From Filomicrobium sp. (GTDB taxonomy: Bacteria; Pseudomonadota; Alphaproteobacteria; Rhizobiales; Hyphomicrobiaceae): a stretch of DNA of 64,000 bases. The stretch covers positions 1,304,606 through 1,368,605 of the forward strand of contig CP051234.1 in assembly GCA_017792465.1 (NCBI GenBank), read 5' to 3'. The translations under genes were made by a program, and so were the position numbers. The notes beneath the pieces are model-generated. The model did no database searches and had not been told where the DNA came from. It saw only the letters and a list, made by a program, of their open reading frames with translations. Shown in pieces: positions 35,847-46,915 of this stretch (the stretch's first letter is position 1; each line of letters opens with the position of its first letter).

Positions 35847-35938
35847 CCCCCGCAATTGTGCGCTGCAAAACGAGATTTCAACCGGGCTTATTAGCCGTTC
35901 GGACCCTCTTGCAATTTTGTCGCTGGCATACCAATGTC

Positions 35939-36033
35939 TCCCTTACCCAGGGGCGCCGGCGCAGCGGCTGAGATCTGTCTGAAAGCGGACAGAGCACCCT
36001 TTGAACCTGATCCGGGTTATGCCGGCGAAGGGA
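35939..36033 (+). promoter_or_regulatory. TPP riboswitch (THI element)
   Basis: P1 is TCCCTT (35939-35944) with AAGGGA (36028-36033). The core CTGAGAT follows a GGGGCGCCGG stem, a variable TCTGTC/GACAGA stem is present, and the second arm has ACCCTTTGAACCTGATCCGGG and TTATGCCGGCGAAGGGA, all classic THI-box elements. It lies 90 bp before a small membrane protein gene and 550 bp before thiC. It should repress when thiamin pyrophosphate is plentiful. The following hairpins and GAGGTGG ribosome site suggest control of translation or termination. Confidence 0.95.
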
Positions 36034-36123
36034 CGGGAGTTGCCGAGATCGAAGAATTCCCGCCGTTTGCCGCGTGCCTGCCTCTCGTTTTAACGGGAGC
36101 GGATCGACTTGTGAGGTGGGCGG

Positions 36124-36513
36124 ATGTCTACGTCTCAGTTCATCGCCGGCATGATTGGTCCGGTCTTCATGGCGATTGCCGCGTTCATGGTGATCCGGCG
36201 CGATGCGTTTGGCGAATTCGCGCGGGCCGCCGTCAGCGACCGGCCGGTGATATTTCTTGCCGGCGTGCTGTTGCTGATCGCGGGCGTCGCTATCGTCCAG
36301 GCGCACAACCTTTGGACGGACGATTGGCGGGTCATCATCACGCTGCTCGGCTGGCTTGGCGTTCTGGGCGGCGTGGGGCGGATCTTCTTTCCCGATTTCG
36401 CCAAACCCATCGTCGACTACATCAAATCCGACAACCCGGCCGTTATCGTAACCGCTGTCCTCTATTTCGCCTTCGGCGCCTACCTCCTGGCAAAGGCGCA
36501 CGCCTATCTATGA
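36124..36513 (+). CDS. Small membrane protein between the TPP riboswitch and thiC
   Basis: The 129-residue protein has about four transmembrane helices (FIAGMIGPVFMAIAAFMVI; PVIFLAGVLLLIAGVAIV; VIITLLGWLGVLGGVGRIFF; PAVIVTAVLYFAFGAYLLA). The start ATG has GAGG seven bases upstream. It sits directly behind the riboswitch and 69 bp before thiC, so TPP probably controls it. It does not resemble ThiT, ThiW, PnuT or the ThiBPQ/ThiXYZ subunits. A role in thiamin or pyrimidine transport is inferred from position only. Confidence 0.75.
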   Translation: MSTSQFIAGMIGPVFMAIAAFMVIRRDAFGEFARAAVSDRPVIFLAGVLLLIAGVAIVQAHNLWTDDWRVIITLLGWLGVLGGVGRIFFPDFAKPIVDYIKSDNPAVIVTAVLYFAFGAYLLAKAHAYL

Positions 36514-38544
<2,031 letters not shown>

Positions 38545-38557
38545 AGACGTCGATTAA

Positions 38558-38581
38558 GTGAGGGGTCGCAAGGCCCCTCAC
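38558..38581. terminator. Hairpin between thiC and the convergent transporter gene
   Basis: GTGAGGGG (38558-38565) pairs with CCCCTCAC (38574-38581) over an eight-base loop. There is no T-run, so it may be a weak or bidirectional terminator. The right arm overlaps the stop codon of the convergent gene. Confidence 0.5.
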
Positions 38582-39621
38582 CTCTCCCGCGCAACCTTTT
38601 CGTCATTCAGGGCTGTTATGGCAGCAGGGCGCGCATTGCGCGACCGCCGCCACTGGCGCACTGCCCATAGCATCGCGAGCTGGGTTGCCAGCATCGCCGG
38701 ATAGGCCAGCAACGCGTGAAGGCCGAGGCTTGGCAGGCCGGACAGTAGCATGGCGTCATTGCCGCCGGGCACGAGACTCGCCGCCGATCCCATCATCGCC
38801 CCTCCTAGACATGAGCGCGTTATCTGTTTCGGACTTAGCCGCGCCAGAACGAAGCGTCCACCGAGCCACGCGGACACGATGCCACCAGCGAAAAGCGCAA
38901 AAGGTCCCAGCACCGTGACCAGTGGAAAGTCCGCTGGACGGCCGACTGCGGCATTCCCCAACTGACGCATGAGGCTTGGATACGACCAGCCGCTGGCCGT
39001 CATGAACAAGGCGCTGCCGATCACGCCAATCAGCAGCATCGCGAGCGACGTGCGCCAGCGTCCAGCGCGCATCAGCTGGGCAACGCCGACGCCGGATCTT
39101 CGATGACTGATGACGACGCCTGCAAGGGTCGCGACGCAAAGCGCAAGGACCACCGCCAGGCCGATCCAGGCGACTGGCGTTGGCGTGATCAATGGCGACG
39201 GTTTGGGAGCATCCTGGAGATGGGCGAGTTGCAGGACCCCGGCAAGGACCGCGCCAGTGGCGATCCCAGGCAGCGCTGCGACAAACGACAAGTTACCCGA
39301 CATCGCGCGCGAAACGGTCCCGAACACGCAAGCTCCATTGACGATCGTTCCCGCCCCGTAGAACGCCCCGGCTGCCAGCGCCAAGCCGATGACGCCATGC
39401 GACGGCGAGAGCGCAAAGTGGCTTGGAAAAAACCATGCGAGCGGGACGGCGACAGCGAATGCCCAAAGACTAGCGACGATGAACGCTTTAAGGCGAGAGA
39501 CTCCACCGGTCTCGACGATCTGCCGCGCAGCCAGCACCCCGCACACACCGCCGCGCTGCGCCACAAAGCCGAAGGCAAAGGCGAGCAACACGACGGTCAT
39601 GACACGTATATCAAACATCAT
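38578..39621 (-). CDS. YeeE/YedE-family (TsuA-like) transporter
   Basis: The 347-residue inner-membrane protein has about nine helices in two related halves. Each half has a Gly/Cys loop: AQRGGVCGVLAARQIVETG and FYGAGTIVNGACVFGTVSRAMSGN near the start, SCLGGAMMGSAASLVPGGNDAML near the end. These loops are the thiosulfate/sulfur-compound path in TsuA (YeeE). Whether this member carries thiosulfate is not certain, as the family is broad and the third Cys loop is altered here (PGGND). I chose the ATG at 39621; the frame is open to 39813. The gene is convergent with thiC. Confidence 0.8.
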   Translation of the reverse strand: MMFDIRVMTVVLLAFAFGFVAQRGGVCGVLAARQIVETGGVSRLKAFIVASLWAFAVAVPLAWFFPSHFALSPSHGVIGLALAAGAFYGAGTIVNGACVFGTVSRAMSGNLSFVAALPGIATGAVLAGVLQLAHLQDAPKPSPLITPTPVAWIGLAVVLALCVATLAGVVISHRRSGVGVAQLMRAGRWRTSLAMLLIGVIGSALFMTASGWSYPSLMRQLGNAAVGRPADFPLVTVLGPFALFAGGIVSAWLGGRFVLARLSPKQITRSCLGGAMMGSAASLVPGGNDAMLLSGLPSLGLHALLAYPAMLATQLAMLWAVRQWRRSRNARPAAITALNDEKVARER

Positions 39622-39895
39622 GAGCCTAAGTTTGACGCCATAGTTCGTGCACGGCAATCCGATTTCGCACACCAAGGGCCTGCGGTTTGAAGAGGTCACT
39701 GAGTGAGCGCCGCCCACGGCCGCATGAGAAATCGTGATGGTGGGAGGACCAGCAAGTCCTGGCCGTCGCCCCAGATTTGGCATAGAGTGAGAAGTCATTG
39801 GGGGTTGCGGCATGCCGCGACCGATCGAACGTTTTCGTCTCGGTGACAGACAGCATCGCCGCGCCGCCTTGTCGTATTAAGCAAGGAGCTGGCTC

Positions 39896-40807
39896 ATGTC
39901 TGATGCATCGACGATCCGCCACGACGTTATCCTCCCTGCGGAAACTGGCGACACTCTTCCGGCCGTCCGCAGCATTGACTTCACCGATATCGAATACGCA
40001 CTGCGCGAAGGGGTCGAAGACTTCCGGGCGATGCCGACGCATGCCCTCTTCATCGGGGTGCTTTACGCGATTGCCGGACTGCTGTTGGGGCGGGCCGCTT
40101 TGGGCTACGAACTTGTCACGCTGATCTTCCCGCTTGCCGCCGGTTTCGCGTTGATCGGTCCGTTCGCGGCGCTCGGACTATACGAACTCAGCCGGCGGCG
40201 TGAGATGGGCCGGGATACATCCTGGCGGCATCTGTTCGACTTCACGCATCTGCCGACGTTCTGGTCGATCGTCGGACTGGGTGTCCTCCTCGTCGTCCTC
40301 TTCCTCATCTGGATCGCGGTTGCCGACGGGCTTTACATTTCCTACTTCGGACATCGCAACGTGACGTCTTTTGCCGATCTTCTGAACAAAATCCTCGGCT
40401 CGCCACAGGGTCGCGAATTCTTCGTTGTCGGGAATGCCGTCGGACTGCTGTTTGCGATTGCCGCGTTCGTTCTCAGCGTCATCTCGTTTCCACTTCTGCT
40501 CGACCGGCATGTCAGTCTGCCAACAGCGATGGCGACGTCGCTGAAGGTTGTGCTTGAGAACCCGGTAACGATGTTGGGCTGGGCGCTCATCGTGGCCGGT
40601 GGGTTATTCCTCGGCGCGCTACCGGCGCTTGCGGGGCTGGCGATCGTCGTGCCGGTGCTGGGTCACGCGACATGGCATCTCTACCGGCGGGCGCTGGAAC
40701 CGGCGCCTTCGGAGCGGCCGGAATACGTTCCGAAACGGAAGCACAAACGCTATGCCGCGCAATTCCCGATGTCGCTGTTTGCGGGGACGCGCGAATTGGA
40801 AGACTAA
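39896..40807 (+). CDS. DUF2189-family membrane protein
   Basis: The 303-residue protein has about six transmembrane helices. Typical DUF2189 blocks are IEYALREGVEDFRAMPTHALFIGVLYAIAGLLLGR, IFPLAAGFALIGPFAALGLYELSRRREMG and FPLLLDRHVSLPTAMATSLKVVLENPVTM, ending in AIVVPVLGHATWHLYRR and a charged tail. The family is found near cytochrome oxidase genes in many proteobacteria, but none is adjacent here. Function unknown. A good ribosome site (AAGGAG) precedes the ATG. Confidence 0.88.
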   Translation: MSDASTIRHDVILPAETGDTLPAVRSIDFTDIEYALREGVEDFRAMPTHALFIGVLYAIAGLLLGRAALGYELVTLIFPLAAGFALIGPFAALGLYELSRRREMGRDTSWRHLFDFTHLPTFWSIVGLGVLLVVLFLIWIAVADGLYISYFGHRNVTSFADLLNKILGSPQGREFFVVGNAVGLLFAIAAFVLSVISFPLLLDRHVSLPTAMATSLKVVLENPVTMLGWALIVAGGLFLGALPALAGLAIVVPVLGHATWHLYRRALEPAPSERPEYVPKRKHKRYAAQFPMSLFAGTRELED

Positions 40808-40916
40808 AGCAGTCGGCGTGGTTGGGCTGGCATCAAGGTCGTCGACGCCGTTTGCGGGTAAACCGGCGTCACGATTTCGGGTGCGAGAAATCAGGCCCGA
40901 GCCAGGACACGCCACA

Positions 40917-40951
40917 GAAAAGGGCTGCCTCTCTTTAGGAGATGCAGCCCT
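40917..40951 (-). terminator. Terminator of the chemotaxis receptor gene
   Basis: GGGCTGC (40922-40928) pairs with GCAGCCC (40944-40950). On the minus strand it is followed by TTTTCTG, so it should end the receptor transcript; on the plus strand a TTCT tail could also serve the DUF2189 gene. Confidence 0.7.
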
Positions 40952-40980
40952 TCTGCCATTCGTTAGGAGCCAATAACTCT

Positions 40981-42993
40981 TTAGGCCGCCTTCACGCCGG
41001 TCAGGAACTGTTGGATCCGCGTGCGCAGGCTGTCGGCTTGAGCGCTCAGGTTCGCTGCAACTTGTGAAACCTGTCCGGCAGCATGTCCGGTCTCATCGGC
41101 ATCTCTCGAGACGTCTGCGATATTGGTCGTGACTTCCTGGGCGCCATGAGCCGCTTCTTCGACGCTGCGGGCAATTTCTCCGGTCGCACAGCCTTGTTCC
41201 TCAACCGCTGTGGCGATGGCAAATGCGATGTTGCTCATCTCTTCGATCGTCCCGGAGATGGACTGGATGGCTTCGACAGATTGCTGCGTTTCCGTTTGGA
41301 TCGAACCGATCTGGACGGCAATTTCTTCGGTCGCCTTGCTTGTCTGCGTCGCCAGTTCTTTCACCTCGGCCGCGACGACGGCAAATCCCTGACCGGCCTC
41401 TCCGGCGCGCGCAGCCTCGATCGTGGCATTCAGCGCCAGCAGATTGGTCTGTTGAGCGATATTGCTGATCAGCCCGATGACCTCGCCGATCTTGTTGGCC
41501 GCCTCTGACAGCCCCTGAATTTTTCGGTCGGTTTCGCCGGCCTGCTCAACAGCCCGTTCGGCAATCGTTGCCGACTGGCCGACCTGCCCTGTGATCTCAC
41601 GAATGGATGCTGAGAGTTCTTCCGTCGCAGCCGCAACCGTTTGCACGTTTGCAGAAGCTTGGCCAGCTGCGGTGGCCACGTGCGTCGAACGTTTGCTCGT
41701 GACGCCCGCCGTCGTCGACATGGAACTTGCCGTCTCCTCCATCTTCAATGCCGAAGATGCAACGGCGTTGATCATCTCGCCGACCTTGGCGTCGAAATCG
41801 GACGTTAGGGCCTCCAGGCGCTCAGCCCGTTCGATCTGAACGCGCTGCTCTTCTTCCTGGCGGGCCGCAAGCTTGTCGGCGAGGATCATATTGTCTTTGA
41901 AGACCTGGACGGCTTCAGCCATTTCGCCGATCTCGTCGTTGTAGTCCTGGCCAGGGACTTCAACCGACATGTTGCGTCCGGCAAGCTCCTTCATCGCACC
42001 CGTAATGGCAACGATGGGGCGGGCAATTCCGGTTCCGATAAACCAAGCAGTCAAGATGCCAAGACACAATCCAGCCACCGTCAGCATCAGCATGATATTG
42101 ACGGCCATATCCATGGCGGCGCTCGTCTGAGGTCCGAGCACGTCCTGCTTGTTCTTGTTTTTTAGCTTCAGTTCCTCGATCGCGGCTGCAATCTTCGGTC
42201 CGATCTTGTCCAGCGTTCCTGCAATAATTGCATTGCGGCTTTCGATTATTTCATGGACCTCTTCGAATGCCGCCAAGTAAGTTTCGAAAAGCACCGATGC
42301 TTCCTCGGCGAGTTTCCTTCGTTCAGCGTCCTGCAACCGGCTCAGCAGTTCCTGATGCCCAGACTTGACCGAGTTGACTTCCTGCAAGACGCGCTTGTAA
42401 TCCGCGTCGTTGTTTTTCAGAAGGTATTTTCCCGCATACAGCCGCATAAGCAGTAGCGCGCGCATCTCGATACCGGCCCTAAAAGCCGCTTCCGCGTCGT
42501 TATCGTCGTAGGCGCTTCTCATGATCGCCGTCAGCTTCTTTTCCATTTCCGGCCCGATTTTGTCAAGCGAGCCATGGACAAGGGCGTTGCGCTTAGCCTG
42601 CAGCTTGGCGACCTTCTCAAAGCCAGCGAGATAAGCTTTTAGACCCTGCGCGGCCTCAAAGACGATTTTCTTTTTCGCTTCACTGTCGGTCAGTTCCGCG
42701 AGTTGATCATTAAACGCAATTGTTTTTGCGATTCTGTCTTCAACTGCTTTGATCTCGTCTGGCCTCGAATTGAGCAGGAAGTTTTTCATCGCCACGCGTG
42801 CTTCCAGAAGGTTGGCCTGTACGCGCCCCCCTTGATTCGTCTGCAACGCGATGCGCCGGTATTGCTTGAAGTTGCGATCGCCGTCCGAAAGCTGCCAGCC
42901 CCCCGCTGCGGCGATTGCCAACATCAGGGCAAGCATTGCGCCAAAGCCTCCGAAAATCTTCGTCGCAATTGGAACGCTTTTCAGATAGCTCAT
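40981..42993 (-). CDS. Methyl-accepting chemotaxis protein
   Basis: The 670-residue receptor has a first helix ([21 protein letters not shown]), a long periplasmic helical domain of about 270 residues ([34 protein letters not shown]..., a helical-bimodular type), a second helix ([24 protein letters not shown]), a HAMP domain ([25 protein letters not shown]) and the coiled signalling region with [36 protein letters not shown] and the tip near [17 protein letters not shown]. It detects a small ligand and signals CheA. The ATG at 42993 has GGAG upstream; the frame opens at 43080. No che genes are adjacent. Confidence 0.93.
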   Translation of the reverse strand: MSYLKSVPIATKIFGGFGAMLALMLAIAAAGGWQLSDGDRNFKQYRRIALQTNQGGRVQANLLEARVAMKNFLLNSRPDEIKAVEDRIAKTIAFNDQLAELTDSEAKKKIVFEAAQGLKAYLAGFEKVAKLQAKRNALVHGSLDKIGPEMEKKLTAIMRSAYDDNDAEAAFRAGIEMRALLLMRLYAGKYLLKNNDADYKRVLQEVNSVKSGHQELLSRLQDAERRKLAEEASVLFETYLAAFEEVHEIIESRNAIIAGTLDKIGPKIAAAIEELKLKNKNKQDVLGPQTSAAMDMAVNIMLMLTVAGLCLGILTAWFIGTGIARPIVAITGAMKELAGRNMSVEVPGQDYNDEIGEMAEAVQVFKDNMILADKLAARQEEEQRVQIERAERLEALTSDFDAKVGEMINAVASSALKMEETASSMSTTAGVTSKRSTHVATAAGQASANVQTVAAATEELSASIREITGQVGQSATIAERAVEQAGETDRKIQGLSEAANKIGEVIGLISNIAQQTNLLALNATIEAARAGEAGQGFAVVAAEVKELATQTSKATEEIAVQIGSIQTETQQSVEAIQSISGTIEEMSNIAFAIATAVEEQGCATGEIARSVEEAAHGAQEVTTNIADVSRDADETGHAAGQVSQVAANLSAQADSLRTRIQQFLTGVKAA

Positions 42994-43323
42994 TTCGCAA
43001 TCTCCATTTCGGGCACCCTCGCGCCTGCATTTAGCCCCGCGTCGCGGCCATGTAATTTCATTGGACAATGAATGCCCCAAACAAATAGGGCAATTTACAA
43101 ATACACCAGCATTGTTAATTTATGTTTGCATTTCCAAATTCTAACACCAGCAATACTTCATATATTACATCAATGTTTTCTGTCATTCAGTTCTTTTCAC
43201 AATTGCGTCTTTGCGCATTACGCCTTCACGCAATTCGCAAATAAATTAATTCCTTTTATCCGTAAAAAATCTCAAATATAGAGAACTAGAGGATGCTTTG
43301 CCGCCCAGACACGAGGAGCGATC
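42994..43323. other. AT-rich interval between receptor and cupin genes
   Basis: This 330-bp divergent interval is markedly AT-rich, with many T and A runs (about 43,070-43,290). A plus-strand frame across it is hydrophobic and without a ribosome site, so I treat it as non-coding. It should hold the promoters of the receptor (minus) and the cupin gene (plus). Confidence 0.5.
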
Positions 43324-43788
43324 ATGCCGAAGATAGAAATTCCCGACTGGATTGAAGGTGAGGGTGGCTCCAGCGCACTGTTTGGGGAGGGCAATGGGCC
43401 TTACGCCGAAGTGTCTCTTGGCGATGTAGTCGGTCTTGAGCAATTCGGAGTGCGCCTGGAGCGCCTGCCACCTGGATCGCGGTCGTCCCATCGGCATTGG
43501 CATGAAACCGAGGATGAACTGGTTTACGTCCTTTCCGGCGAGCTTGTGCTTATCGAGGACACGGAGTGTACGCTGCGGGCTGGTGATGCGGCGGGATGGC
43601 GTGCAGGTTCGGGCGTTGCGCACTGCCTGGAAAACAGATCGTCGAAGGACGCCACGATGTTGATCGTCGGCACGCGCGCGAAGGCGGATGTCGTGCACTA
43701 TCCAGATCATGATGTTGTCATGCACCGAGGCGAAGCCGGTGTTCGGTTCACGCGCGCTGATGGGACGCCGATCAAGACAAAGGGCTGA
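43324..43788 (+). CDS. Cupin-domain protein
   Basis: The 154-residue protein has both cupin motifs: LPPGSRSSHRHWHETEDELVYVLSGELVLIED (metal ligands His, His, Glu) and AGDAAGWRAGSGVAHCLENRS (third His). The barrel binds a metal and could be an isomerase, dioxygenase or sensor. The ending DVVHYPDHDVVMHRGEAGVRFTRADGTPI resembles a common cupin group of unknown role. GAGGAG lies six bases before the ATG. It stands alone. Confidence 0.85.
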   Translation: MPKIEIPDWIEGEGGSSALFGEGNGPYAEVSLGDVVGLEQFGVRLERLPPGSRSSHRHWHETEDELVYVLSGELVLIEDTECTLRAGDAAGWRAGSGVAHCLENRSSKDATMLIVGTRAKADVVHYPDHDVVMHRGEAGVRFTRADGTPIKTKG

Positions 43789-44114
43789 CTGACCCGTTTT
43801 AGGTAATTTCAATAGCGGCCGCGAGTTGGTGCGCCGCACAAAATCGACTTGCGATCACGGCGCGACACCACCCCGTCAACGACGAGGGCTGCCGCGATAC
43901 GGATCACCTGTCTCAGCCGTGGCACGGCATCAACCATTTTGCCTGTTGTTGAAAGCCTTCAAGCCAAGCTAGGCTCAACGCGCCGGCAACGACGCCCCGC
44001 CCATTAGGTGCAATCGGGCTGTGTCGCCACGGGCGTTATTTCTGCGTGCACCTTGCGCTTCTCATGCGCCCAATGTGACTGCGATTTGTTTGATATTTTT
44101 TCGAGGTTCCTAGC
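43789..44114. other. Interval upstream of the ScpB-like gene
   Basis: This 326-bp stretch has no supported gene and no clear terminator or RNA. It presumably holds the promoter of the following gene. Confidence 0.45.
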
Positions 44115-44894
44115 GTGCAGTACATCAAAGTTGACCACACCGGATCCGTTGCAACCCTGACCCTCGATCACGGCGCAAAACGCAATGCTTTATCGAGCCA
44201 GCTCGTTGGAGAAATTCTTGAGGCCCTCGACAACCTCAGGGCCAAGGAAGTCCGCGTCGTCGTCATTCGCGCGGCGCCTGGCGCAAAAGTCTGGTCGGCC
44301 GGCCACGATGTCGGGGAACTGCCTGAAGGCCGGCGTGATCCATTGGGATGGGATGACCCGCTGCGCCATGTTGTGCGCGCGCTTGAAACGCAGCCCTATC
44401 CCATCGTCGCGATGGTGGAAGGAAGTGTTTGGGGCGGCGCCTGCGAGTTCGTTCTCGCCTGCGATATCGTCATCGCGGCGCCCGAAGCTGCGTTTGCGGC
44501 AACACCAGCCAAGCTGGGCGTGCCCTACAACGTCTCGGGCATGCTGACATTCCTGAACGCTGCCCCGGCGCGCGTTGTTCGCGAGATGCTTTTCACAGCA
44601 CAGCCAATTTCTGCCGTGCGGGCCTGCGACCTGGGCATCATTAATCATGTCGTTCCCGCCGACGAAATCGAAGCGTTTACTTATGAGTTGGCCGATCAGA
44701 TCGCGAAGAACGCCCCGCTTTCGATTTCGGTCATGAAGGAGCAGCTCAGAATTCTGGCCGGCGCCCACCCCATGAGCCCGCAAGGCTTTGAACGCGTGCA
44801 AGGGCTTCGCCGACAAGTTTACGACAGCGAGGACTATCGCGAAGGAATACGAGCCTTCAAAGAAAAGCGTCCGCCGCGGTTCGAGGGGCACTGA
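44115..44894 (+). CDS. scpB: Methylmalonyl-CoA decarboxylase-like crotonase (ScpB)
   Basis: The 259-residue protein is a crotonase-fold enzyme that follows E. coli ScpB closely: KVWSAGHDVGELPEGRRDPLGWDDPLRHVVRAL, PIVAMVEGSVWGGACEF, AATPAKLGVPYNVSGM, and the ending RRQVYDSEDYREGIRAFKEKRPPRFEGH. ScpB decarboxylates methylmalonyl-CoA to propionyl-CoA. The genes for the mutase and CoA transferase that work with it in E. coli are not adjacent. The start is a GTG at 44115 after GAGG. A generic enoyl-CoA hydratase is less likely given the match of the variable loops. Confidence 0.85.
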   Translation: MQYIKVDHTGSVATLTLDHGAKRNALSSQLVGEILEALDNLRAKEVRVVVIRAAPGAKVWSAGHDVGELPEGRRDPLGWDDPLRHVVRALETQPYPIVAMVEGSVWGGACEFVLACDIVIAAPEAAFAATPAKLGVPYNVSGMLTFLNAAPARVVREMLFTAQPISAVRACDLGIINHVVPADEIEAFTYELADQIAKNAPLSISVMKEQLRILAGAHPMSPQGFERVQGLRRQVYDSEDYREGIRAFKEKRPPRFEGH

Positions 44895-45182
44895 CTGCGC
44901 CATTTATTTTAAGTTCGCGGTGCCAAGTCTAAAGAAAAGGGAGACGGACTTTCACTCTTCAAGCGACTATTCTGCGATGCTCTATCGTGGTGAAATTTCG
45001 CCCACTAGGCATTGGTTACGAGACTTAAAAACCGCTTTAACCAACCGCGTTTGATTTTTTCAAGATTGGCGCATGCTCTGGCAATCTAGGCGGAAATATC
45101 ATTTGCATTCCGCAGTTGCGCGGCAGCCGGCCGAAACGGCCACCCAACCCATTGTCTTAGTCATTTTACAGAGCGTACGAGC

Positions 45183-45623
45183 ATGGAGAAGGTTCAGGAA
45201 GCCGTCACCAATCACCTGCCGGCCTTTATTACAGCGCCGGGACACACCGATGTGCTTATGGTCGTCTCGGGAATCTTCCTGATCGCAACTGTGCTCGGCG
45301 TGGGTGTATTCTTTTTATGGCTGCACTCTCTACCTGAGCGGATGGTTCATAACAAGCTGCAGTATGATCTCGTTGCGGTTCTGGCGCTCTTGTCGCTTTT
45401 TACGCACGTGCATGCGTTCTGGATTGCGGCGCTTCTGCTCGCGTTTATTTCCTTTCCAGATATGAGCCGGTTCGACATCCTCAGGCCGCTGCATAGCATT
45501 GCCAAATCTCTCAGGGCCCTGGCAGAGCGCGACGATGGTCCTCCCAAGACAACGCCGCCACCGGCTGCCGACGCCACTGGCGCACCAGCCGGCAGTGGCG
45601 AAACCATCGCGAAGGAGGCTTGA
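45183..45623 (+). CDS. DUF3302-like small membrane protein
   Basis: The 146-residue protein has two or three helices (MVVSGIFLIATVLGVGVFFLWLH; LVAVLALLSLFTHVHAFWIAALLLAFI) and a Pro/Ala-rich tail. The layout, LH..P....N....D......LLSLFT....W, resembles YiaW/YibI (DUF3302) of E. coli, which also lie next to an HlyD-like gene. Its stop is two bases before the ATG of the HlyD-like gene, so they form one unit. Identity at family level is by eye only. Confidence 0.65.
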   Translation: MEKVQEAVTNHLPAFITAPGHTDVLMVVSGIFLIATVLGVGVFFLWLHSLPERMVHNKLQYDLVAVLALLSLFTHVHAFWIAALLLAFISFPDMSRFDILRPLHSIAKSLRALAERDDGPPKTTPPPAADATGAPAGSGETIAKEA

Positions 45624-45625
45624 AG

Positions 45626-46858
45626 ATGCTTGAGCTTCTGTTGTGTTCCATCTTCACGGTCCTGCCGGACTATCTTTATCGCCGCTACCAGCAGGGCAAG
45701 CGCATCGGCCACGAGATCAATCTTTATTCGGTTTGGTATGAGCTGCGCTATGGCATCACGGCCTGCCTGATGCTGACGGTTTCGCTGATCGCGCTCATTT
45801 TCTATCACCACCCGACGTCAACGAATGTCACGGCAGCATTCCGCGCGATCCCAATCGTTCCGGAGATCAACGGGCGTGTCGCGAAAACCTTCATCGGCCT
45901 CAGCGCCGATGTCAAACAGGGAGACCCGATCGTCCAGCTCGACAGCTCGCGACAGGAGGCAGCGCTTGAAGTCGCGCAACGGCGCATCGCCGAGATCGAT
46001 GCCGGGATCGTGCTGGCGAAGTCAGAAATCGCCAAGGCCGAAGGCCAGATCCAACAGGCGCAAAGCGCGCTTGATAACGTCCAGGACGAGCTATCGCGGA
46101 AACAGGAACTCAACCAGCGCAATTCCAGTGTCGTGTCGCAACGCGAACTGGAGCGGCTCAATCTGACTGCCGCTGAACGGCGTGGCGCTCTGGCTGCTGC
46201 GAAGGCTGCCAAAGACGCGGCCGAAACGCGCGTGTCGACGCTTCTACCAGCCGAACGGGAAAGTGCGGAAGCAGCACTGCATCAGGCGCAGGTGGAGCTT
46301 GACAAGATGACCATCCGCGCTGGGATCGATGGACGCATCGAGCAGTTCACAATCCGCCCGGGCGACTACGTCAACCCTTTCATGCGACCGGCCGGTGTGC
46401 TCGTTCCGAAGGGGGCTGGATATGGAAGGCTGGTCGCCGGATTTGCACAGATCGAGGGCCAGGTTCTGAAAGAAGGCATGGTCGCCGAGGCGAGTTGTGC
46501 GTCAAAGCCCTGGACCGTTATTCCGCTGGTCGTCACACGCGTTCAAGACTACGTCGCCTCCGGACAGGTCCGTTCCTCCGACCAGCTGATCGACACATCG
46601 CGCATGGCTGCTCCGGGGACAATCACGGTCTTCCTGCACCCGCTTTACGAAGGCGGGCTCGACGGGGTTCTTCCCGGCAGCAACTGCATCGCCAACGCCT
46701 ACACCAACAATCACGACAAACTGCACAGCCCGGACATCGGTTTGGGGACGTGGATCTATCTCCACATCGTCGACACGGTCGGTCTGGTGCATGCGATGCT
46801 GTTGCGTTTGCAGACGCTGCTCTTCCCGATCAAGCAACTTGTGCTGACCGGCCATTAA
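45626..46858 (+). CDS. HlyD-like membrane-fusion protein
   Basis: The 410-residue protein has one N-terminal helix (ITACLMLTVSLIALIFYHH), a biotinyl-lipoyl-like half (IVPEINGRVAKTFIGLSADVKQGDPIVQLDSSRQEAALEVAQ), a coiled-coil hairpin (about 100-210) and the second lipoyl half (VELDKMTIRAGIDGRIEQFTIRPGDYVNP), then beta-barrel domains. This is the YiaV/YibH kind of adaptor. It would normally join an inner-membrane pump to an outer-membrane channel, but only the DUF3302-like gene is beside it. GGAGG is seven bases before the ATG at 45626; TTG 45620 is an alternative. Confidence 0.85.
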   Translation: MLELLLCSIFTVLPDYLYRRYQQGKRIGHEINLYSVWYELRYGITACLMLTVSLIALIFYHHPTSTNVTAAFRAIPIVPEINGRVAKTFIGLSADVKQGDPIVQLDSSRQEAALEVAQRRIAEIDAGIVLAKSEIAKAEGQIQQAQSALDNVQDELSRKQELNQRNSSVVSQRELERLNLTAAERRGALAAAKAAKDAAETRVSTLLPAERESAEAALHQAQVELDKMTIRAGIDGRIEQFTIRPGDYVNPFMRPAGVLVPKGAGYGRLVAGFAQIEGQVLKEGMVAEASCASKPWTVIPLVVTRVQDYVASGQVRSSDQLIDTSRMAAPGTITVFLHPLYEGGLDGVLPGSNCIANAYTNNHDKLHSPDIGLGTWIYLHIVDTVGLVHAMLLRLQTLLFPIKQLVLTGH

Positions 46859-46915
46859 CGCAATGTGGTGGTGCGGGCGTACCGGCGCTTCGTTTCGGGT
46901 TCGCCATCGGCGGCA

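Noticed and set aside
43072-43281. Small gene in the AT-rich region before the cupin gene
   Set aside because: No ribosome site, composition like non-coding DNA, and it fills the divergent promoter interval.
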